In this document: positions 42,510 to 46,868 of the stretch, piece after piece
Layout: every line of letters starts with the position of its first letter
How positions within the stretch are numbered: position 1 is the stretch's first letter
Source of the DNA: an uncultured Bacteroidales bacterium
GTDB lineage: Bacteria > Bacteroidota > Bacteroidia > Bacteroidales > Paludibacteraceae
Assembly (NCBI GenBank): GCA_900318245.1
Contig: ONJT01000022.1
Location: forward strand, 1 to 46,868
DNA: 46,868 bases
Direction of reading: 5' to 3'
The notes under the pieces: generated by a model
The model's database searches: none
Seen by the model: the letters and a program-made list of their open reading frames with translations, nothing else
What the model was told of the DNA's origin: nothing
Translations under genes and position numbers: made by a program

Positions 42510-42541
42510 AGGAAGACCTAGTACTACCTAGGAAAACCTAT
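42508..42541. repeat. Short CCTA-type repeats before sufB
   Basis: Four CCTA/TTAGG-type units about 9-10 nt apart (TTAGGAAGA, CCTAGTACTA, CCTAGGAAAA, CCTATGG) run into the sufB start codon. Related CTAG-rich units follow the sufB stop (43977-44000) and lie between ansA and pepD. Confidence 0.6.
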
Positions 42542-43976
42542 GGACAGTATAATAGAAAATATTACTTCTCAAGAGTACAAGTACGGCTTTACGACAGACG
42601 TTGAGACGGAGGTCGTACCGGCGGGACTGAACGAAGATATCGTTCGGCTCATTTCGGCGAAGAAAAACGAACCGGAATGGTTGCTGGAGTTCCGCCTGAA
42701 GGCCTTCCGCAAGTGGCAAACGATGCCTGTGCCGACCTGGGCGCACCTCGATATTCCGGAGATAGATTTCCAGGCCATTTCGTACTTCGCCGCACCGAAA
42801 GCGAAGAAAGAGCAAGGACAGAAAGACGAGATTGACGAAGAGATCATGAAGACCTTCGACAAACTCGGCATTCCCTTGGAAGAACGCGCGGCGCTGGCCG
42901 GAAACATGGCGGTGGATGCGGTCATGGATTCGGTGTCCGTGAAGACCACTTTCCGCGAGACCTTGGCCGAGAAAGGCATCATTTTCTGCTCGATCTCCGA
43001 GGCGGTGCGCGAGTATCCGGAATTGGTCAAAAAGTATCTTGGCAGCGTCGTGCCTCCGACCGATAATTTCTATGCGGCACTCAACTCCGCAGTCTTCTCG
43101 GACGGCTCGTTCGTCTATGTGCCGAAAGGCGTTCGCTGTCCAATGGAGTTAAGCACCTATTTCCGCATCAACGCCGGTAAGACAGGTCAGTTCGAGCGCA
43201 CGTTACTCGTCGCCGACGAAGGCGCGTATCTCAGCTATTTAGAGGGTTGTACGGCGCCGATGCGCGATGAGAACCAACTGCACGCGGCGATCGTGGAGAT
43301 CGTCGTCCACAAAGACGCGGAAGTCAAATATTCCACCGTGCAAAACTGGTATCCGGGCGATAAAAACGGCAAAGGCGGAATCTATAATTTCGTCACCAAG
43401 CGCGGCATCACGCACGAGAACGCGCGCCTCTCTTGGACGCAGGTTGAGACCGGTTCTGCCATTACTTGGAAATATCCGAGCTGTATCCTGCGCGGCGACA
43501 ACTCCAGCGCGGAGTTCTACTCCGTGGCTGTGACCAATAACTACCAGCAGGCGGATACGGGAACGAAGATGATTCATATCGGAAAGAACACGCGCTCGCG
43601 TATTATATCAAAAGGTATCTCGGCGGGACATAGCCAGAATGCGTATCGCGGTTTGGTGAAGATGGGCGCACATGCAGAGAATGCCCGCAATTACAGCCAA
43701 TGCGACAGCCTATTGTTGGGCGACAAGTGCGGCGCGCACACCTTCCCGGACATGATTATCTCCAACCCGACGGCGACCGTAGAACACGAAGCGACGACGA
43801 GCAAGATCAACGAAGACCAGTTGTTTTATTGCCGTCAACGCGGCATCGGCGTAGAAGATGCGGTAGGACTCATCGTGAACGGCTACGCCAAAGAAGTCAT
43901 GGACAAACTGCCGATGGAGTTTGCCGTCGAAGCCCAGAAATTACTGCAAGTATCTTTGGAAGGATCTGTTGGATAA
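42540..43976 (+). CDS. sufB: Fe-S cluster assembly scaffold protein SufB
   Basis: 478 residues, close to family length. SufB signatures are present: [20 protein letters not shown] at the N-terminus, [39 protein letters not shown], the beta-helix region ([20 protein letters not shown]) and [20 protein letters not shown] carrying a conserved Cys, then the [20 protein letters not shown] end. SufB forms the SufBC2D scaffold on which Fe-S clusters are built in the cytoplasm. In most Bacteroidota sufB is followed by sufC, sufD and sufS. Here the next gene is murI on the opposite strand, so sufB stands alone in this window. Confidence 0.96.
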   Translation: MDSIIENITSQEYKYGFTTDVETEVVPAGLNEDIVRLISAKKNEPEWLLEFRLKAFRKWQTMPVPTWAHLDIPEIDFQAISYFAAPKAKKEQGQKDEIDEEIMKTFDKLGIPLEERAALAGNMAVDAVMDSVSVKTTFRETLAEKGIIFCSISEAVREYPELVKKYLGSVVPPTDNFYAALNSAVFSDGSFVYVPKGVRCPMELSTYFRINAGKTGQFERTLLVADEGAYLSYLEGCTAPMRDENQLHAAIVEIVVHKDAEVKYSTVQNWYPGDKNGKGGIYNFVTKRGITHENARLSWTQVETGSAITWKYPSCILRGDNSSAEFYSVAVTNNYQQADTGTKMIHIGKNTRSRIISKGISAGHSQNAYRGLVKMGAHAENARNYSQCDSLLLGDKCGAHTFPDMIISNPTATVEHEATTSKINEDQLFYCRQRGIGVEDAVGLIVNGYAKEVMDKLPMEFAVEAQKLLQVSLEGSVG

Positions 43977-43993
43977 TCTAGTTCCCTAGGTTC

Positions 43994-44890
43994 CTACTCC
44001 CCTAATTGAATCGTCTTCGCGCTTATAGGCGCAGACAAAAAGTTCGATGCGGATTGTGAAAAACGATCCGCATTTTCTGTAGTCAGATAGGTGCATGTGC
44101 CGCCTTGCGAGAGCTGCTCGCGATACTCGGAATGACGAGACAGATAATCCGCGAGAGAATCGGCTTCCAATTCGCCCTGCGCGATAGTCGTCACCTTTGG
44201 TGAGTCCGTCGGTTGCGGGAATTCCGACTCATCGAGTTCGTGACGGAATTCGAGCCAGTTATCAATCTTAGCTTTCATCAGCGGATAGTGGGTACAACCC
44301 AGAACGAGGGTGTCAATCTGCGGGTCTTTGGCAAGAATCTCACGCAGGTATTTGCCGATGAAATATTTGGCGCCGGGTTCATTATGTTCGCCGGCTTCAA
44401 TCAATGGCACCCACATAGGACAAGCGTGCTGAACAATGGTTAACTCCGGTGCTATTTTCTCCAATTCGAGGACATAGGATTCGGAACTTACCGTAGCGGG
44501 TGTTGCGAGAATGCCTACATGGCCGGTTTTGGTGATGGTTGGCACGGCTTCAACTGTGGGACGGATTACACCCAAGACATTCACTCGTTCATTCTTTAAC
44601 TCCTTCACTCTTTCAGCGTTAATGACCGGCAGGTCGTGTTGCTGAATCGTCCTCAGCGCCTTCGCGCTCGCCGTATTACAAGCCAGAATGATGAGTGCGC
44701 AATCTTGCTCAATAAGGTATTTGACAGCCTGCAGCGTATAGCGATAGATCACGTCGAACGAGTGCGTCCCGTACGGCGCACGCGCGTTATCGCCCAAGTA
44801 CAAATAGTCGTACTGGGGGAGTTTTTTGCGAATCGCATCCAATATCGTCAATCCGCCATACCCGCTGTCAAAAACACCTATCTTTGCCAT
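43994..44890 (-). CDS. murI: Glutamate racemase
   Basis: 298 residues, slightly longer than typical (about 270). Family motifs: IGVFDSGYGGLTIL, YLGDNARAPYG, LIILACNTASAKAL (first catalytic Cys), and LVLGCTHYPLMK (second catalytic Cys). It makes D-glutamate for peptidoglycan. The C-terminal extension (REQLSQGGTCTYLTTENADRFSQSASNFL) is of the Bacteroidota type. The start codon is only 8 nt downstream of the -7 promoter box, so the mRNA would have almost no leader. Confidence 0.96.
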   Translation of the reverse strand: MAKIGVFDSGYGGLTILDAIRKKLPQYDYLYLGDNARAPYGTHSFDVIYRYTLQAVKYLIEQDCALIILACNTASAKALRTIQQHDLPVINAERVKELKNERVNVLGVIRPTVEAVPTITKTGHVGILATPATVSSESYVLELEKIAPELTIVQHACPMWVPLIEAGEHNEPGAKYFIGKYLREILAKDPQIDTLVLGCTHYPLMKAKIDNWLEFRHELDESEFPQPTDSPKVTTIAQGELEADSLADYLSRHSEYREQLSQGGTCTYLTTENADRFSQSASNFLSAPISAKTIQLGE

Positions 44891-44898
44891 TCCGCGTG

Positions 44899-44929
44899 CA
44901 AAAGTACTGCTTTTTCTTCAATTGTGCAA
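44899..44929 (-). promoter_or_regulatory. murI promoter
   Basis: Minus-strand TTG (44929-44927), 20 nt, TACTTTTG (44906-44899). With 8 nt between the -7 box and the ATG, the transcript would be leaderless or nearly so. Confidence 0.82.
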
Positions 44930-44956
44930 ATTTATTTGCTTTTTTCGCCCCTATAT

Positions 44957-44987
44957 TTGCATATTTCAAAAAAATATTGTAATTTTG
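44957..44987 (+). promoter_or_regulatory. Promoter of the RhuM-family gene
   Basis: TTG (44957-44959), 20 nt, TAATTTTG (44980-44987). It is divergent from murI, with 27 nt between the two -33 cores. The ATG follows 25 nt after the -7 box. Confidence 0.8.
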
Positions 44988-45012
44988 CAGTCGCAAAATC
45001 GAAACGCCGCAG

Positions 45013-45858
45013 ATGAATGAAATAGTACTATATCAACCGGATGAAAGTGTACAATTAGAAGTACGCTTGGAGGATGATACTGTATGGTTGACACAACAGC
45101 AAATGGCGGAATTATTCCAAAAGGATATTTCTGTCATCTCAAGGCATATTAAAAACGCCTTTGCAGAAGGGGAATTGGAAGAAAAAAGCAATTTGCATTT
45201 TTTGCAAACTCCTAATTCTGATAGGCCGACCAGACTATATGATTTGGATGTTATTATTTCGGTTGGTTATCGCGTTAAATCCCAACGCGGCACTCAATTT
45301 CGCAGGTGGGCAAGTCGCATATTAAAAGAGTATATGCTGAAGGGTTACGCCGTCAATCAACAACTCATGAATATGGAGCAGCGTATTGATCGCCGCCTGC
45401 AAGAGCACACAGAGCAAATTCATGATTTGCAGAACAAAATAGATTTCTTTGTTCGCACGTCATTGCCTCCAGTAGAACAAATCTTTTTTGAGGGAGAATT
45501 CTTTGAGGCACGCGTATTATTGGAGAAATTGATTAAGACAGCAAAGAAACGCGTGGTCATTATTGATCCTTATGTCGATGCAGCAACATTCGATATGCTC
45601 GACGTGCGTGCTAAAGGTGTTACTGCGGACATCTACTCGGACGGAGAGTATAAATCGCTGCGCGATACACATAACGCATCCAAAGGCAAACAACCTATTA
45701 ACACACATAAATGGTCTCAATCCTCGCATGACCGCTGGGTGATTATTGACGATACTTTATACCACTGCGGTCATTCTGTTAAGGACTTGGGAAAGAAACT
45801 CTCCGCGATTATGCGGATGGATTTGAACCCTGAGGTGATTTTGAAAGAAGTAAGATAA
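45013..45858 (+). CDS. RhuM-family protein with PLD-like C-terminal domain
   Basis: 281 residues. The N-terminal RhuM region (1-110) has VWLTQQQMAELFQKDISVIS (a helix-turn-helix), the conserved YDLDVIISVGYRVKSQRGTQ and FRRWASRILKEYMLKGYAVN. A short coiled coil follows (118-150). The C-terminal domain from about 155 (FFEGEFFEARVLLEKLIKTA ... KRVVIIDPYVD) carries a phospholipase-D-like site: His239, Arg241, Asp246/247, then GHSVKDLGKK (Ser255, Lys257, Asp258). This is an HKD-like pattern with Arg at the usual Lys. RhuM-type proteins occur in virulence, phage and defence regions; a nucleic-acid-directed role is inferred. Codon use is AT-richer than in neighbouring genes, as in the rest of this island. 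Its stop codon is the first base of a 45-nt repeat. Confidence 0.85.
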   Translation: MNEIVLYQPDESVQLEVRLEDDTVWLTQQQMAELFQKDISVISRHIKNAFAEGELEEKSNLHFLQTPNSDRPTRLYDLDVIISVGYRVKSQRGTQFRRWASRILKEYMLKGYAVNQQLMNMEQRIDRRLQEHTEQIHDLQNKIDFFVRTSLPPVEQIFFEGEFFEARVLLEKLIKTAKKRVVIIDPYVDAATFDMLDVRAKGVTADIYSDGEYKSLRDTHNASKGKQPINTHKWSQSSHDRWVIIDDTLYHCGHSVKDLGKKLSAIMRMDLNPEVILKEVR

Positions 45859-45901
45859 TTAACATCCCGCTGGCCTTGACAGCGTAAAAAAGCAAGGACA
45901 T
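45857..45901 (+). repeat. 45-nt pseudoknot-forming repeat, copy 1 (after RhuM gene)
   Basis: One mismatch over 45 nt to 46351-46395. It starts inside the TAA stop of the gene before it. It contains CGCTG-G-CCTTG-A-CAGCG-TAAAAAAG-CAAGG, so CGCTG/CAGCG and CCTTG/CAAGG can pair as a classical H-type pseudoknot with an A-rich third loop. Confidence 0.85.
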
Positions 45902-45935
45902 TGAAAATTAAAAAAAAGAAAAATGGCACAAATAT

Positions 45936-45966
45936 TTGCAAGTGTCATTTTTTTTCTGTAATTTTG
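45936..45966 (+). promoter_or_regulatory. Promoter of the antitoxin-like gene
   Basis: TTG (45936-45938), 20 nt, TAATTTTG (45959-45966). The coding start is 26 nt further; a purine-rich AAGGAGG precedes it by about 8 nt, a rare clear Shine-Dalgarno for this window. Confidence 0.8.
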
Positions 45967-45992
45967 CAGCGCAAAATCAAAAGGAGGCCATT

Positions 45993-46223
45993 ATGAGCAC
46001 TATGACATTACATATTCCTACGGAGCAAATTGCATGGTTCGAGCAAATGGTTCGAGCCATGGGCTGGTCTTTTACCCGCGAGGATAAAGCGGATACGCCG
46101 CAAGAGCAAATTACTCCTGCGATGCGTCGTCGTATCAGCAAGGCCCGCAAGGAGTCGGCTCTCGGAGAAACCACACGCTGTAATAACAAGGCAGAAATGC
46201 AGCAATTCTTCGATAGTTTATGA
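45993..46223 (+). CDS. Antitoxin-like protein (RelB type) of a broken toxin-antitoxin pair
   Basis: 76 residues from the ATG at 45993, which follows AAGGAGG. It begins MSTMTLHIPTEQIAWFEQMV and has a middle ARKESALGETTR and an end MQQFFDSL, a layout common for small Bacteroidota antitoxins that pair with RelE/ParE-type toxins. Its stop overlaps a start codon (ATGA) that opens the N-terminus of a toxin-like protein, now interrupted. The antitoxin itself appears intact and has its own promoter. It may be an orphan kept for regulation, for immunity against a related toxin, or simply not yet lost. Confidence 0.75.
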   Translation: MSTMTLHIPTEQIAWFEQMVRAMGWSFTREDKADTPQEQITPAMRRRISKARKESALGETTRCNNKAEMQQFFDSL

Positions 46224-46352
46224 TGTACGCTGTTGAGTTTTCCAAGGCTGCCGGTAAATATTACTGCGCATGATCGAATCATCTATGACATATATGATGA
46301 GCATGTCTATGTTCTGGTAATTCAATTAGAGGAACATTACGACGATAAATAA
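46220..46352 (+). pseudogene. RelE/ParE-type toxin remnant
   Basis: The frame from 46220 reads MMYAVEFSKAAGKYYCA then stops (46271-46273). A second frame from 46275 reads RIIYDIYDEHVYVLVIQLEE and HYDDK to a TAA at 46350-46352. These look like the two ends of a RelE-family toxin of about 85-95 residues; the middle (about 45 residues with most of the catalytic surface) is deleted and the frame shifted. The start overlaps the antitoxin stop, as in intact pairs. The toxin should be inactive. Confidence 0.78.
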
Positions 46353-46395
46353 TTAACATCCCGCTGGCCTTGACAGCGTTAAAAAGCAAGGACAT
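46351..46395 (+). repeat. 45-nt pseudoknot-forming repeat, copy 2 (after toxin remnant)
   Basis: Matches 45857-45901 at 44 of 45 positions, same strand. As in copy 1, it starts in the stop codon of the preceding reading frame. Stems CGCTG/CAGCG and CCTTG/CAAGG are both kept. The single difference (T for A) lies in the A-rich loop. Confidence 0.85.
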
Positions 46396-46403
46396 ATTGA
46401 AAG

Positions 46404-46634
46404 GCGTTTATTGACGCTTGTTTTGGCTTTTCTCGAATCTAGCAAATTTGAAGCCCCGAAACAAGATAGTGCAATAAGCGTTCTCGTGGATATGTATTAT
46501 CCGTTCACGCCCTTCATAGGGCGGGAGGGTTGTATATATCGGGCGTGGACGTTATTGTTTATTCTTGGCTGACGGTTTTGCTAGAACCTGAGAAAAGGAG
46601 AATGAGCGTGAATAATGTTCACGCTTTTCTTGTG
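46404..46634 (+). ncRNA. Candidate structured RNA of about 230 nt, unknown family
   Basis: A gene-free stretch with an ordered series of hairpins: GGCGT/ACGCT (about 46403-46419); CTTGTTT-GGCTT with GAAGCC-AAACAAG (46417-46465); a long interrupted rod from CAATAA (46472) to TTATTG (46557), capped by CGCCCT-TCAT-AGGGCG (46508-46523); and a terminator (46605-46633). Rod plus terminator suggests an independent transcript. Its general form resembles 6S-like rods, but I see no decisive signature and no clear promoter. It could also be an attenuating leader of the small gene at 46679. Confidence 0.55.
46605..46633 (+). terminator. Rho-independent terminator of the candidate RNA
   Basis: A perfect 8-bp stem AGCGTGAA/TTCACGCT (46605-46612, 46618-46625) with loop TAATG, followed by TTTCTT. 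Confidence 0.85.
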
Positions 46635-46655
46635 TTATACTATTTATTTTAAACT

Positions 46656-46676
46656 ATAAACAATAAACAATAAACA
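46656..46676. repeat. 7-bp tandem repeat before the last gene
   Basis: Three exact copies of ATAAACA end 2 nt before the start codon at 46679. This is similar in period and position to the heptamer repeat before ctpA. Confidence 0.85.
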
Positions 46677-46678
46677 AC

Positions 46679-46868
46679 ATGGAAACATTAAGTATTCCTT
46701 CTGGGAAAAAACATTTTGACTTAACAACGCCAGCCGGAAAAAGTACAGCCCTTGGTTTCATCGTGGGAACTGGTGGTGTAATTCTAATTACCGGCCTTAG
46801 TATTTGGTTAAACAAACATCTAAAACTCACTAAAGAGTCGAGTAAGACAATAACGGATATTATTGCAG
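46679..46868 (+). CDS. Small membrane protein, truncated by window edge
   Basis: 63 codons are visible and the frame is still open at the edge. It begins METLSIPSGKKHFDLTTPAG and has one membrane span (ALGFIVGTGGVILITGLSIW) followed by a polar segment (LNKHLKLTKESSKTITDIIA). There is no signal peptide before the span. I do not recognise the family. Codon use is AT-rich, like the RhuM gene. It follows the terminated structured RNA and a heptamer repeat, in an island that holds toxin-antitoxin debris. Confidence 0.6.
   Translation, partial: METLSIPSGKKHFDLTTPAGKSTALGFIVGTGGVILITGLSIWLNKHLKLTKESSKTITDIIA

Noticed and set aside
45857-45901. preQ1-I riboswitch, because of the pseudoknot and the A-rich loop before CAAGG
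   Set aside because: The hairpin loop is too short and lacks the conserved binding-loop pattern. The element follows stop codons and the next gene has its own downstream promoter and no link to queuosine.
45857-46395. Integron cassettes with attC-like sites (ATTAAC ... GTTAAA around a hairpin, placed after stop codons)
   Set aside because: Core sites do not fit RYYYAAC/GTTRRRY, copy 1 lacks the right-hand GTTA, and no integrase is in the window. The cassette idea stays open, but not as a classical integron.
45857-46395. Type III toxin-antitoxin RNA (ToxI-like pseudoknot repeats)
   Set aside because: Copies are single and about 450 bp apart, not head-to-tail, and no ToxN-like endoribonuclease gene is present.
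46404-46634. Firm assignment of the structured RNA as 6S RNA
   Set aside because: The rod shape is suggestive, but I see no decisive conserved bubble sequence and no promoter. It is kept as an unassigned candidate.

Overview
The window looks like a chromosomal segment of a Bacteroidota genome, probably an uncultured gut- or rumen-type Bacteroidales. Four things support this. Fourteen promoters have the Bacteroidota primary-sigma form TTG-N20-TAnnTTTG. A tmRNA encodes a tag ending in ALAA. The trigger factor, SufB and RhuM proteins are of Bacteroidales type. Two giant secreted surface proteins have C-terminal tails of the kind common in that order. No taxonomic search was possible, so the order-level call is an inference.

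Layout. Positions 1-95 hold the 5' end of a 16S rRNA gene on the minus strand, with its leader and promoter up to about 406; the rest of the rrn operon lies outside the window. From 1015 to 12928 (minus strand) there is a surface module: a membrane-bound AraC-type regulator, a secreted protein of about 3,360 residues, and a small translationally coupled membrane-anchored partner. From 13261 to 20235 (plus strand) there is a housekeeping run, typA-tig-mpl-dCMP deaminase-ctpA. Its spacers contain two kinds of unexplained structured repeat: a 100-nt identical repeat, and a 116-121-nt inverted-repeat element whose arms covary. From 20183 to 22712 (minus) lie pepD and ansA. From 22800 to 25512 (plus) lie an atypical response regulator, rpe and comEC.

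From 25605 to 35125 (plus) there is a second giant protein with an IgGFc-binding-type region, an overlapping outer-membrane barrel gene, xseA, and a membrane-anchored helix-hairpin-helix protein. From 35140 to 38098 one probable transcription unit holds tmRNA, tRNA-Ala, a GNAT-like protein, a Fur-family protein, a zinc metallopeptidase and tRNA-Arg. It ends in a tandem duplication of the tRNA 3' end and a bidirectional terminator. From 38229 to 42280 (minus) are initiator tRNA plus an EEP-family nuclease, then a coupled nucleosidase-rRNA methyltransferase-exonuclease operon. tRNA-Cys, a lone sufB and murI follow.

The right end (44957-46868) is an AT-richer accessory island. It holds a RhuM protein with a PLD-like C-terminal domain, a lone antitoxin with a wrecked RelE-type toxin, two copies of a 45-nt element that can fold as an H-type pseudoknot directly after stop codons, a terminated structured RNA of about 230 nt, and a small membrane protein cut by the window edge.

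The best candidates for something undescribed are: the paired covarying elements before tig and mpl; the pseudoknot repeats and structured RNA at the right end; the 100-nt repeat; and the near-identical extended promoter cassette shared by tRNA, tmRNA, typA and murI. In two places a protein start codon lies only 3-4 nt from a tRNA 3' end, so tRNA processing would set the 5' end of the mRNA.
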